Assembly (NCBI GenBank): GCA_026874595.1
Contig: CM049310.1
Span: 80,035,056 to 80,099,055, forward strand
Reading direction: 5' to 3'
DNA length: 64,000 bases
DNA from: Sipunculus nudus
Taxonomy: Eukaryota > Annelida > Sipuncula > Golfingiida > Sipunculidae
The notes below the pieces were generated by a model, which searched no databases, was not told the origin of the DNA, and was given only the letters and a program-made list of their open reading frames with translations. Both the position numbers and the translations under genes were made by a program. Position 1 is the first letter of the stretch; each line of letters opens with the position of its first letter. Shown piece by piece: positions 32,729 through 44,141 of this stretch.

Positions 32729-35700
32729 TCACGTCACGCAGTTGTTGATAGGTAACGCGGGTTTTTTCTGGTCAAACAAAGCTTTTTGGGATTCTACGAG
32801 ACGCGTTTCTTCAGGTGTGCGCGGGTTTCCAATAACACGGTCTCCTGGTTCAGAAGGTATATTCAGAGCCCCCTGATCAATACCTTTTTCACGCAAAGCT
32901 GTTTTGGACACGGCAAACTGCGTGTCATTCAATTCCGCAATATCTTGCGCTACGGAAGTAGCGTTGGCCCCTCTGCGACTAGAAAGGGCTTCACGTAATA
33001 ATTGTGTGTTTTCACTGGATCTGTCTCCCGCCACGTGAGCGTCTTGCACACTATTTGGCAAACCCTGGTAAAATGTATCCTCCGTGCTATGCAAGTTTTC
33101 TTGCAGTTGGGCTCTTTGACGCCCGTACGTTTCCTCTTGTATGATCGAACCTTCCCTACTCCGATATTCAGAAGGGACGACTTCCGCTTGAGGCTCGACT
33201 TCCGTGGTGTTAGGGGCAATAGTCCTAGCTCTTAAATTACGGTCCACGTAAGTGCGGTAACCTTCCGGAGGCCCTTCCGTACGTTCGACGACTTCTGGTA
33301 ATTCGTGTACGGGTGTGCTAGTCACGGCCGGCCCTGTTTCCGATTCGATACTGATATGGCGAGAGTGATCGTGAATAGGATCAAAATCTGTGGTTTAATC
33401 CGGATTTGAAATATTTCGGGTAGTCAAGAGTGTTTCTTCCGTGGCCGGTAAAACGGACTGTATACGACTTAACGTGCTTTCGGATGTAGTTATATTCGAA
33501 TCGTCCACTTCTGGATCTACCAAGGGATCCACACCTTCTTCACCGACACTACGGAATGTTTGTTCTTCTGGAGCTCTTTAAGCTACGTTAGATTCATCCA
33601 CGTTAGAAACAGACATGGAGCGGTCCGAGTTAGCAGCCGAGCTGACATCCATAGCCGTTTCAGGTTCCTGATTCGGAGGGGCCCCCGGAGGCGTGCGAGG
33701 TGTAATATCCGCTTCCATACGTTCCGGTTCTGTACCCGGAACCGTTTCCGAACTGGCGCCAATGGAGGTTTCGGTCCGGCTGGTCCCAGGGGAAATTTCC
33801 CGCACACTACTGCGACTAGTACCAGTGCTACCCGTGCTAGAAGTGTCCAGGGAACTGGGAGTCCCCGGGCGCGGTGTACCGGGTAGAGAAGCCCTGCTCG
33901 CGTCGGTTATCGGGACCGTTTCCTGGCTAGCGTCTGTGACGGTAGCCATACGGCTCATATCCGAAGCCGTTAAAGTGGTTTCGCTAGGTTCTGTGGCCGT
34001 CAAAGTAGCGCTCGGGTCTGTGTCAGTCAGGGTCGCACTAGTATTGGCGGTTACGGTAGTTTCACCTGGCTCGGTGGCGGTGAGCATACGGCTTAAATCC
34101 GAAGCGGTCAAAGTACCGCTGGACTGGTCCGAAGCGGTTAAAGTGCCTTCGCTGGGTTCAAAAGGGCTAGCCGTATCTGCGGAAACTTCGTCCGCGGGTA
34201 AATCAGGATGGTGCCACGTCATAGCTTGCTTTACTGCTCTGTTAATTTCTTCCGCTGTGATAGACGGCGGGGCTTTGGGGAGATGAGCTGTCGGTATGCC
34301 AGCGCCCATATTTTCAGTTACGCTCGCTACCGGTACTGGGTCATCCGGTGGTTGTTCCCAAATCATTACCGGGTTTTGTTCCGGTGTTAAAACTGTGCTT
34401 TTGCGGTGTTCACCGGTGGTAATTATGTCTTCTGTCGTGCGCATTTGGTTAGTCATTCTGGGTTCTGTGTATTGTTCGGCCACGGTGGGGGTGGGCGGCG
34501 CCACATGACTGTCATAAGCATCCATTCTAGCTTGGTCCGGGACAGGTTCTTCGGCTTCCGGCCTAGCGGTGAACGAAGTTTTGCGCATAGGCGATTCAAT
34601 TATTACCGGGGATTCGGTACCTTGGGTGGCCGGTAACACATCCATTTGATGATGGACACGGCCTTCTCCGAATTGACCTGCGAGAGCATCCATAGGGTGT
34701 GTTTCGCCCTCTTGTTCGGTAGAAACCGTGTCCATTTCAATGTGCCCTTGGCTACATGGAAATTGTACCGCATCTCGCACCAGCTCATCTCGAACCGGAA
34801 CTGTGACAGGTTCCGGTTGGGCTGTTGGCGAGGGTTTAAACACAGGGTTAAATACACCGGTACCGTGCGCCGCTTGGTTTAAATTACGCTGGAAAGGTTG
34901 AGTCATTTCTTCGGGAGGTGGTTGCATACCGTGTTCCGTGGTTAACGTAGCGGCGTTAGGTAAACTGTGGGTCTGGGCTAAATAAGGTAGCGTTGGGAGA
35001 CGAGGTCCCGGAGGTCTGGTTTCCGTTGCCGTTCGGGCTAAAACATTTTCTTTCAAAGCGCCTTGTTTCATTTCTGTATCCATGGTTTCTTCAAAGGTAC
35101 TGTCATCGGGAGGGAATTCTTCATTGTATTTGAAACGGTCTGTCGCCCCCATCATCTGATGGCTTTCTTGAGATATGGCCAACTGACCTCTTTGAATAGT
35201 ATTTTCCAAACGGAAACCTTGCGATTTACCCATTCTTTTTCCCGCTTCTCTTTTGCGTGCGACCGTTTCTGATTTTTGGGCCCCAGTAGGTCTTTTATAA
35301 GAGACACTTGGCCTTATAGGCGCTTTGGGTATTTCCGCAGTTTCTGGTGTTTCATAACGAGGTATTTTAGTATAAGAACGTCCAAAAGTACTAGCCATGT
35401 CTTCGGCGGAAGGACGGAAAATAGAAGCCATGGCTGCACTCGGACCACTGGTTTGTAATTGTTGTTGCAATTCTTCCGCGGTGGGTGTCACGCCTATAGA
35501 CGTGGGTCTACTGCTTAAATTAGTTCTACTTACCCCTGTGATGGCAGCATTATCAAAAAAATTTTGTCCTTCCCTAGATGTTCTTTATGCCAATTGCCCC
35601 CTTTGTCTGGCTAAATCACTTTCTTTCAAGGACCGAGCGAAACCTTTTAAACTTTCCTGCCGCGCGGACATTACGGTTACCCTGGGATCCCTTCGCATCC

Positions 35701-35821
35701 CTTTTCGTAAAGCTGTCACTTCTTCGTCGGTCATTTCTTCCTCGGCCGGGTCCATGCCCGACAGCCGGGAAGCCTCCTCTGTTTCGGCCAACACTTCCTC
35801 GGCTTCCGCTACAGCAGCCAT
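32729..35821 (-). pseudogene. giant disordered Thr/Ser/Pro-rich protein, interrupted by stops
   Basis: A single minus-strand frame stays open in style from an ATG at 35819-35821 to 32729, apart from TAA codons at 35585-35587, 33578-33580 and 33395-33397. The longest intact piece (33578-35491) is 637 codons. Near its residues 447-534 it contains degenerate 9-11 residue repeats built on TLTASDxS and TLTATEPSETT. The start is acidic and helical (MAAVAEAEEVLAE). Such mucin-like repeats suggest an exposed, possibly glycosylated structural protein, but no family is recognised. The three stops mean it is not made full length unless they are read through. Confidence 0.55.
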
Positions 35822-35874
35822 TCTTTCCCATTGTAAACATACAAAAGAAATGAGACAAAAACAATTGTACAACC

Positions 35875-35880
35875 TTTATT
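35875..35880 (-). terminator. polyadenylation signal after the 36.6 kb gene
   Basis: Minus-strand AATAAA lies 160 bases past the TGA at 36040. It separates the 36.6-36.0 kb gene from the next gene starting at 35821. Confidence 0.4.
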
Positions 35881-36039
35881 ATAGTTTCACACTCGTGACA
35901 CACGCCCCACTTCTTCAGGTGTGGCTTTTATTCCGGTTCTCAGGTATTCTTCGCCCTCTGGGAGGGTGGGAGGTGAGAGATCCGGATCGAGGTGGCGCAA
36001 TTCCCCAAACTCTGTTCTTCCCGGGTTGACGTAACACAA

Positions 36040-36630
36040 TCAAACCTTGGTCTTGATAAAAGTAGGTGTCGATCCCGTCAAACAATATTTCCGGTCTAAC
36101 CAAGTGATCAAAGCGTATCCCACCAACATGGTCAACCAACTGCTTTCACGGAGGTGAGGGCAACCGGATATATCCAAACGCACAGACTGGTCTTCTGGAA
36201 AATGGCGCAGTTTGAATTCTTGGTGGCGGCGTTCCATCAGGTCAAACACGTCTTCCGTTTCCCAGCTGTCCCACATTAACTGTCGGAAATTATGCCCAAA
36301 GTATTTGCGGGCTTTTTCTGCCAGCAAGGGTAGTTCTTGTTCTCCTTCTTCGTCACTGTCAGAGTCTTTGGGCAAAGATTTCTCGTACCGCCAGTACAAC
36401 GACTGTTGTTTGATTTGAAATTCGCTCAAAAAATCATTTACGGTATCCATTATGTGCCTCATATTGGAAGCATTTTGCCTTTTCTTGCGCAGCTCTGTTT
36501 CATACGCTTCGACGAACCTCAGTTTTCTCCGCAAAGAGGTTTTGGGCGTACCGTTTTCGGAAGCGTGACCCGTATCCAGAAAGGAATCACCATCTTGACT
36601 TTTTTCTGGAGTGCTGTGACGGGCGGCCAT
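36040..36630 (-). CDS. hypothetical protein, 196 aa
   Basis: The protein is highly charged and mostly helical. It has a Lys/Arg-rich patch (SLRRKLRF, LRKKRQN) and an acidic DSDSDEEGEQE block near the middle, then an aromatic helix (YFGHNFRQLMWDSW). It ends in a TGA. It has its own upstream TATA (36721-36726) and its own downstream AATAAA, so it may be an independently expressed regulator or core protein. No family recognised; the frame is intact. Confidence 0.5.
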   Translation of the reverse strand: MAARHSTPEKSQDGDSFLDTGHASENGTPKTSLRRKLRFVEAYETELRKKRQNASNMRHIMDTVNDFLSEFQIKQQSLYWRYEKSLPKDSDSDEEGEQELPLLAEKARKYFGHNFRQLMWDSWETEDVFDLMERRHQEFKLRHFPEDQSVRLDISGCPHLRESSWLTMLVGYALITWLDRKYCLTGSTPTFIKTKV

Positions 36631-36720
36631 AATACCTGTCCAAAACTCCTTGCAAGTAGAACCAACGTTTCCCGTGGTGTGTATAATCTAAAGTGACCGA
36701 AACCTCGTTTTTCTCCCCTT

Positions 36721-36726
36721 CTTATA
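36721..36726 (-). promoter_or_regulatory. TATA box upstream of the 36.6 kb gene
   Basis: TATAAG lies in the context AGCTATAAGAAGGGG on the minus strand, about 95 bases before the ATG at 36628-36630. Confidence 0.45.
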
Positions 36727-36732
36727 GCTTAT

Positions 36733-37878
36733 TCAGTCCAGTTTGGGGGCGGGGCGTAAATGTAAAACCACGTGTGTATGACAGGGGTGGGGTAAAAACT
36801 GTACAATTTTACCGTCTGGATGTTTAAAGGTAACCCGCAGTTGCCGCACAAAGCCTGAATGGCAATAGCGATAAGTCAAGACCCTGGGCCGGTATAACGT
36901 AGTGCGACCTGTCAATCTTAACACGTCTTCGTCAAAACGGTAAAACCCGTGCCAATTCATCCAACTGGCGTTCTGATTAGTCGTGTGTTCTTGTTCGTGT
37001 GTTCTTGTTTGCTGTATAATATATCTAAAACGGGAGTATGTACAGCTTTGTACTCGTTTTGCTCTGGAAAAAGGTTAGGCCACAAATGCATGGAACTACC
37101 CAAATTCGTGGTACTGTCTACTAAATCACAATGCACTTCTAATATATTATTCAGAGCATTGAAAAAAGTGTTATTCATACAAAACAACCAGGGTGTAAAT
37201 AACCAGGTGTCAAAATTCAAAGTCCCCGTCATATTAGGTATAGCCGTACCCGCGGCATATTTTTTCACGTAATATTTTTCTTTGCATTGTATTTGCCACT
37301 GGAAAAATTTCCAGTAGTCATATACCTTGTCGTCTTCTTGTTCATCCCCTTTAAAAACCGTGTGAGTACCAAATCCTAACAAAGCGGCCATTTTCAGAGA
37401 TAATTCCACTTTGGAATTTTTTCCCACCAATATACCGAATAGTTTGCGATGAAATAAAACCCACATGAAATACGGACCATTCACCACTAATTTCATACTC
37501 AAACGTAATTTAAATAAAGCCTTGTTTAAACCTGATTGTTTCAGTGCACCACTCGCAGTAGCTATTTTTTCATCTTGATCTCTGTAATTGAATTTGGCGT
37601 AATAACCAGCCTGTAAATAACCGGTAGTAAAATCCCCGTACACCCCCTAAACGTTTTTCATGCTGACCCTCACCCAACATTCCTTTTCTTGCACATTCTG
37701 CCAGGAACTCGGATAACTATAGCTTGAGTGAGACCCATTTCCCAATCCCCTCTAATTTAAAGGGGGGTTTTACTTCCAAACGGAATTTCCCCGGTATCAC
37801 TTTCGCCGGTTCTGCCGTAGACTGCCGAGGGTCCATTAAACCTAATACTAAATAAAACGGTTCTTTTTTTAAAGCCAT
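36733..37878 (-). pseudogene. virion-like protein, copy B, frameshifted
   Basis: This gene is a paralogue of the one at 37896-39039. It shares an N-terminal strand pair (FYLVLGLM), a WEMGL and PSSWQNV signature, a central YWxF segment (YDYWKFFQWQI) and a C-terminal strand domain. I associate the W-x-V/M-G-L ... P-x-x-W-x-N-V signature with Maverick/Polinton virion proteins. Frames change in the first 250 bases (37640-37800). They change again at a 14-bp tandem duplication (36981-37007), where TCGTGTGTTCTTG occurs twice. The main intact frame is 36957-37643. A full-length product is not possible as it stands. Confidence 0.55.
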
Positions 37879-37895
37879 AACAATGTTTTAGACAG

Positions 37896-39039
37896 CTACC
37901 TTCCAGGTTTCTTTCTGAAATGCAATTCTATAAACACACCTTGGTAATTATTTACAAATTCCGTGACATGTTGACCACGGGTTTTAAACGTTAAATGTAA
38001 GCGGTTTATCACACCGCTCTTGCATTTTTTATAAGCGATACGACCAGGCACAAACCAATGAGACCCCGTATATTTATCCAGTGATACTTTATTGGTCGTA
38101 TGAAACCCGTACCCGGAAAGCCCTTTCATACCCCCAGCGCTCAAACAATTGATTGCTAGTGTCTTGGGGGTGAGCTAATATTATCTCCAATATAGGCTTA
38201 TGGGTGTTTTTTAAAGGTTTTAGTCCTTCCGGTAAAGAGGGCCCGTAACCTTCATATAAGTTTAAGGGCCCACCAGTTACCGTTTCGGGATCTACTATAT
38301 CAGAATGCAATTCCAGAATATTTTCTAAACTGCTCAAAAATGTGTTTTGGGAACAGGGAATATCCACCACGAACGTCCAATAATCCCCTTTGGCTACGCC
38401 ATCCGTAGGCATAGTTTGACCACTTTCGGTTATTACAACTATAGGTTTTTTGGTCAATTTACCGTTATTTTCCCAATACGAATACGTTTCCTCATTGGGG
38501 GATATGGCGCTGTCTGCTACAAACGTGCTTTTGGTGACCCACCCTAACTACAAAGCCATTTTGTGGTTGAGTATTAAAGAACTACCCTTTTCTAACTGTA
38601 TGATTATAGTGTTCCCTTTAAATAAACGGATATTGACTTCCCCTCCTGTTAAAGTGTCTTTATCCGGGTGCTTACCTATATCTCGTTTCAGAGCTTTTAC
38701 CATATCCCTTATTTTTTCGAACAACCCACAATTTACCTCATTGTTTTGTTGGAAATAATGTAACCGATAATAATAACCCGGTTCTAAATATCCCCGTACC
38801 ACACATTGTTTTTTCCCTTCACCGGTAGGTGTCGGGCCCCGAAATTCCACCCAAGCTTCTTTCTCATAAACATTCCACCAGGCGGCAGGAAAACAGATTT
38901 TAGTCAAACCTACTTCCCAACGGTTAGTCAAGGTAAAAGGGGGTAAAACCCTGGAAATAAATTCCCCTTTGAAATGGGTGTTTGCCGAAAAGGGTGGTTT
39001 CAGAGCTAAGGTGACATAAAAATTTTTATGTTTTTCCAT
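37896..39039 (-). pseudogene. virion-like protein, copy A, interrupted
   Basis: The ATG at 39037-39039 starts MEKHKNFYVTLALK, followed by WEVGLTKICFPAAWWNV, the signature of a Polinton-associated virion protein family of unknown role (possibly minor capsid). An in-frame TAG at 38548-38550 interrupts the frame; the aligned residue in copy B is leucine. A second break is a frame change at a G5 run near 38130. The C-terminal piece (37896-38144) matches the end of copy B. Copies A and B are adjacent and in the same orientation, so they arose by tandem duplication and then diverged strongly before decay. Confidence 0.55.
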
Positions 39040-39143
39040 TTTGACAACCGCTCTTAACACCTCTTTCTGCGAAAACCTTTAGGTCTGTTTGGTTTTATTA
39101 TATTATATCATCCTGCACAATCACAGGCCAGTCTCTGATATCT

Positions 39144-40260
39144 TTAGGGCCGAACGGGTGTATAGGCATAGGGGGTAGTTGGAAATGTCTGTCCCAAAAA
39201 ATATTGCCGTTGACGGGCACCCATAGCTTGCCTTTGAGCGTGCCCGTAATAAGCCCGGTATTCTGGCAAACGATCTGTGAGGCTAATGTAATTAAAAAAA
39301 CTGTCTGTCATGTATTCATTTTTGTTCCGAAACATTCTCCAACGTTTGTAACGCCTGGTGCGTATATGTTCACAAAAATAATGTAATTGTTTCGGGGGCC
39401 AAAATCCCATATATGGTTCTAAATCTGGAGCGGGGGTAGGATATTTACGCCCTGGTAGCCTTAACAAAGCTCCCTTAGGTAATTTTTTTCTTTCCACATC
39501 TGCAGCGGGACCGTCTATGTCAATATCTTTAGCACTTTGGTCTCCCACATCCGGTTTATATACGGGTTCTTTTTCTCCTTCTTCTTTAGGTAACCTGTCA
39601 AATATATCTGGTGATTTGGGCGTTACTGTTTTTTCAGGCTCAATAATTTCCTTAGGTGTCGGTGATGTCCTTTCTGGGTTTTTTTTATCTATCTCTGTTG
39701 ATGGTACATCTATTTCACCTTTTGTTTTAGGTTTTTCTGTTATAATAGGTGTAAGGGGCTGGTCAGGTTTTTCTGGGTCAATAGTGCCAGGAGGACCTTC
39801 CGATTTATCAGGTGTTTCTGGAGTTTAAGGTTCCGTAGATGTACCGGGCGCCGTCGGGGGTCTCGGTTCAGTAGTACTAGGTCGTTTCCTACTGCGTCTT
39901 AAATTTGGGTGTGACAGATAGGACGTGGGTTTATTGCGCGCGAACCACGTACCGTCCCAAAAACCTTTTCGGGGAGGGTCTGCTTTTAAGGCTCCGCGAT
40001 ATGTGTGAGCAAATTTTCTCAATTGCCCATACCAGCGGTTATAACAACGGTACAATGTAGGCCAAAATCCTTCCCCGTCTGTATCAGGAGGTAAAAATAA
40101 CGTAAATAAATCTTGCAAGAGTAGGACCCCCTTTATTCTAGCTTTAAATACATTGGCCGGTATGTAACGCCCTGTTTCCCCTCAGGGGTCTCTTTCCGCC
40201 ATCAAATATTTTAATAGCATGGAAATAACGCCGCGTCCAGCTAGGTCCCAACACTTTTTT
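39144..40260 (-). pseudogene. Trp/Tyr-rich protein with long P/T/E linker, interrupted
   Basis: One minus-strand frame runs from about 40260 to the TAA at 39144. It is interrupted by a TGA (40182-40184) and a TAA (39825-39827). The N-terminal part is aromatic and basic (FWPTLYRCYNRWYGQLRKF). A Pro/Thr/Glu/Lys-rich linker of about 100 residues follows, then a second aromatic block (RRYKRWRMF, YISLTDRLPEY). No family recognised. The preceding pseudogene at 40144-41062 probably supplied its N-terminus before a frameshift near 40220. Confidence 0.4.
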
Positions 40261-41062
40261 AATTAACTCTTGGATCGATTGAGGTAACCGCCCTTCTGCG
40301 GCCATGGGCGGTTGTCCTTTGGAGGGTCTCACAGCGTCGTAATGTTTCATGTTTACCGCTGCGACATACACAGCCCAGTCTTAATACGGTTTCAATTTTA
40401 AAAAGGTTTCATATGTTTTGCAAGGTGGTCTCCATTGTTCCCGTCCGGCCCATTCATTGGTAAAAGGGTCCGCTTCCGCGGGTGTGGCGTCATCATATTT
40501 AAATAACCTTCTAATTTCCCTTATTTCCTCCCTTAAAGAAGGTGGCATAAAATGATGCGCGTAAGGCAATTCCATGTCAGTATTATAAGTTTCCCAACGG
40601 ATACCCGCTAAACGTAATTCCCATTAGTCATCCCAGTCGTAAATCGGTGCCCCTTTAGCATGTATTTTGGCATATACGGAGCGCCATTTTTCTCGTAACT
40701 GCCTGAAAATTTCCCCCTTGGTTTTCTGTATATCCACTTTGACTTCACAAAGGTCATTTTCCAAACATATGGGTAACATCACACCTCGATGCCGATTTTC
40801 CCACCCGTACCATATCTCATGAATGTTAGGCATAATTAAACCTTGGACGGGTCTTAAGAGATCGTTAAGGTTTTTCCACAAACCCAACTCTTGATAAACT
40901 TGTACGGGCATAACGATATGGTTGGCAAAAAATTGTTTACGGCGCAATTCATATTTTTCTATTAAATGTGGGGGTATATGACAGCACCAAACTGTTTCGT
41001 TTTCACATATCCAATAATGGGGATATAATCGGTGGGTAAACCTCCGTAAATAGGTACTTCAG
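40144..41062 (-). pseudogene. aromatic-rich viral protein remnant
   Basis: A single frame from about 41062 to 40144 is interrupted by TAA at 40624-40626 and 40381-40383. Beyond each stop the composition continues unchanged (Trp, Tyr, Arg and Pro rich). Segments include HYWICENE and IHEIWYGWENRHRG. The last 80 bases overlap the next gene in another frame. I recognise no family. The structural genes of such elements commonly cluster here, so a virion role is possible. Confidence 0.4.
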
Positions 41063-41080
41063 TTTTTTCATGCCAACCCG

Positions 41081-42133
41081 TTATATTAAATTTTTATTTT
41101 CGGGATTAATTCCATAACAGAAACCTATAACAGACAGGGCCCCACCCATATCAAAACCCCCACCCACCGGTACATCTCTATGACAAACATATATACCCTT
41201 CGGGTTTGCTTCAAAGCGTATTATGGGTAGAGTAGGTAAAGTTTTTTGAGTAGGATCTTGACTGAGAGGACGATATAAACGGCTCGTGGCAATTGCTGAT
41301 TCGGGTATACTTAACGGGACAGGTAAATTAGCGTACATAAAACGATTAGTCCAAGTATAAAAATTTGGTCCGAATTCGAGATTTGTTCTTCTATTTACTA
41401 TAAAATGGTCTCGCATCAGCTTGTACGAATACTGACCTAAAGGCATTTCCGGTATATCCTCAGTGTAACCTTGCCACGGCATAGTGAAACTTTCATGCAA
41501 CCAGGCGTGTGGGGTTGTTTCATAATGATAATCCTTTCGGAAATTAATAACCGGGTGATACCAAGGGGCTATTCCTCTACCGACATCTTGTTTCGGAGGA
41601 CACAAGTTTTTGTTAGACCAATTGAATTTTATTTCTAGCATGATCCGTCTAAACGTATCCCAAGGAAAATTGTGTATTATATTAACCACTGTGGCGCACG
41701 TGACCCAATCACCGAACACCTTTTGGACCCTGAACCATTCTCGGAACCTCGCACTTTCTTTCTCTCCCGCCACGTAATTGTCCTATCCGGATAAATTTAC
41801 ATCCGTCTTTTCAATCTCATGCAAGGAAAAGAAATGACTCGTGCGCATAGGCCAAAAACGGTGCTGATTAGCCCAAAAACGCATAGGTTTTAAACTGTGT
41901 CTTTGAAATAACAATTGCGTTTGAGGGGTTTCCAAATCCCCAATCGCTACTTTATTTAAATATTCGATACCTTCCCGAACTGCTACCACAAATCTACGGC
42001 TGAAATGCATAATCAGGAAAAACAATTGCTGTTCTACAATCAACGTGTACAGCGTGGACATTTTCCGGGCTGCCCTAAAGCCGATCAATATACCTTTTAA
42101 AGCACTCCATATTTGTTTCACACCCAGCGCCAT
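41081..42133 (-). pseudogene. hypothetical viral protein with one in-frame TAG
   Basis: The ATG at 42131-42133 opens a frame of 350 codons to the TAA at 41081. It is interrupted once by TAG at 41783-41785. The first part is hydrophobic and helical (LIVEQQLFFLIMHF). The second part is aromatic with a GGGFDMGGALSVIGF glycine-rich end. It starts eight bases after the ATPase stop. No family recognised, and no catalytic motif is visible. Confidence 0.45.
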
Positions 42134-42141
42134 TATCGCTT

Positions 42142-42537
42142 TTAGGGCACGTAAGACACACCTTTTTGGTGAGGGAATATCTTAGCTCTAAACCGACTGT
42201 TTTCGGGCGTTTCTTGCCGAAAATCCATAAAGAAATGCGAATAAGGTTCTGCCGTGGCATCTTTATAAGCTTCTTGGAGAAATTTCACATCCTGAGGGTA
42301 CACTTGATAAGCCATATGTACTATTTGGGAAGCGTCCCGGGGGTTTTTCATCAAACTAATATAATGTGAATTTAGGGACATATCCCGGGACACGTTCTTT
42401 TTTTGGTGAAACAAATTTTGCGACAAAACCGCCACGGAAATATTACGGTGGTGCCCCCATTTTTCAAACCATTTGGCCACATTCGCATCACTTTCTCTCA
42501 TCATATCATCAATCACCATCAGGGTATTAGGCCTCAC
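42142..42537 (-). pseudogene. packaging ATPase, C-terminal half only
   Basis: This is the FtsK/HerA-type ATPase that drives DNA into Polinton capsids. The visible 131 residues begin just before Walker B (LMVIDDMM, with the DD pair at residues 10-11). They contain the sensor-like LSQNLFHQ and a LNSHYISLMKNPRDASQI block that is highly typical of this family. The Walker A half is absent. In the same frame, only six codons and a CTG-led opening separate this start from a TGA. Upstream sequence instead belongs to the zinc region of a DNA polymerase. The first in-frame codon counted here is GTG, so this is the remaining piece of a gene and has no real start. Confidence 0.75.
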
Positions 42538-43934
42538 GCGGTCATAATTAGAGGGTAACAGTCATGTATTTCACAACCGTTTGTTTGTTTATGGCAGCGG
42601 TGACAGAACAGTAGTTTTCTCTTACAGTATTGTTCCCGAGCTTCGATGTGGTTTCGGATTTTGTTCTCTTTCCTGAACGTTTCTCCGCAATCTTCACAGC
42701 GATATCTCTGGCGGCAACAAATCCCAGCTGTGATATGTGTTTCGTAGCACTCTTGACTGTTGGCATTTTTCCACAAAGTTCCTTTGTTTTTTGTATTCCA
42801 ACTTTATCCTTCTTTCACAGTAGGGACAATATTCGTAACAGACGTGATTGTAAGCATATACGATACTCTTCCTGCACATCCCGCACTGTCCGCTGAAACG
42901 GCCGTGTATGTGACTAGACAGTCTGGCGATAGGTACCGCATGGTTCTTGTAGAGCCAGATATCACAAATTTCTTCTTGGTCTTTTTTGTCGGGTTCATGA
43001 ATGGTACTGTAATGTATGTATCATACTTGAAACCCCAGAACACTCTGACCCGGGATGGAAAAACTTTGCAAACTTTGACCATCTCCTCAAAGGTAATACC
43101 GCTGCCTGGTTCAGGTATGGGCACTTTAGCTTTCCTCAAAAGTGCTTTGGCTTCCTGTTCTAACTTGGTACGGTAGACAGCAGCTTTCCGCTTTAAGCGA
43201 TCTCGCCATTTACGGGGGTTCTTCCAACTGTGCCACCATTGTAAGGCTATCAGGGCCTTAGGAAAACACAGACCTCCCCCGTCGTCCCTTTGCCCAAAAC
43301 TGATGTCTAGGTACGTTTGCCGTTTCTTGGTTATGAACTGGTAAACGTCGGGGTTCTTTCTTCAGGTGTGGGTGACATAGGTGGACCACCTATTCGATAG
43401 TCCCCGACCCAATGGAAAGTAATCTCTAACAAATCATCCAGGTACATGGTTTGATTAGAATTCAAAACTTTCACAATATGGGTCATCAAATGTTCCAAAG
43501 TCAATTGTTCCTTTCTCATCCATCCTGTAAATACAGCACCTTCGTAGTGGTCTGTTTTCAGAGACGGTATACGTAAGTTGACCCTCACGAATGTGTTTTC
43601 AGGGATCCTGGACATTTCCCTGTCAAATATCTCCCGGAACAATTCATACAGAAAAGTGTAAGCCCCACGACCGGTCGTTTCTTCACCTCTCGGATGTTCT
43701 CTAGGCACAGTCACCATACGGTTTTCGTGTAGGCGAAACTGTGGGTTGTTTCGGGTTGACCGGCTTTGTACGACAATTGTTTGGTTCTTCAGCCAACCCT
43801 TCTGCATCATCATCATCATCTGTGACATCCGGGTCTTCTACAGGCTGCCAAGCTGTATCTTCATCTTCCTCAGGCGGTGGTACAAAGCTAGGACCCGGTT
43901 GGGGTTCCGTTTTCTGTCTTTTTTTGGGTGGCAT
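42534..43934 (-). pseudogene. N-terminal region of Polinton DNA polymerase B, truncated
   Basis: The region starts MPPKKRQK (nuclear-signal-like) and an acidic tract, then a domain with YLDDLLEITFHW at 43331-43828. That domain fits the pre-exonuclease region of protein-primed-type family B polymerases from Polintons and relatives. A Trp/Lys-rich part and then Cys/His clusters follow: CGMC and CPYC near 42830-42880, CEDC and CHRC near 42580-42720, and a terminal HDCY. These resemble the zinc region that precedes the exonuclease domain. At least three frame changes are present. The exonuclease and polymerase domains are missing: the frame stops at 42534, where ATPase sequence begins. Confidence 0.6.
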
Positions 43935-44141
43935 GGTGAGCGAATCTTTCTTCCCTCAATCTGTCTGCCGCCCAGGATAGTACTGTGTGATAAGCTTTTT
44001 GCTTTTCTTCTCCGTCTCCAGGTGGCAGCACGCACAGTATTTTCACTCAGGGGTAGAACGTGACGCGCGGCCAAGGAGACTGGGGGTTGTTTCTGTTCAT
44101 GACGTTCCACCACCGAATACTACTGCAAGGTATGTGTGGCC

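Noticed and set aside
33560-36029. Several plus-strand open frames of 60-210 codons opposite the Thr/Ser-rich protein
   Set aside because: They arise because the minus-strand gene is low in complexity and biased in composition. None shows motifs or a start context.
24485-41785. Reassignment of TAA and TAG to glutamine in the virus
   Set aside because: The capsid gene ends with TAA where the protein family ends, and an in-frame TGA also occurs. At 38548 the paralogue has leucine. Decay explains the data with fewer assumptions, so I kept it only as a finding to test.
43838-44113. Arg-rich minus-strand frame of 91 codons between a TATA box and the polymerase start
   Set aside because: It overlaps the acidic start of the polymerase in another frame. 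Its composition is that of a shadow, though a short leader peptide cannot be excluded.
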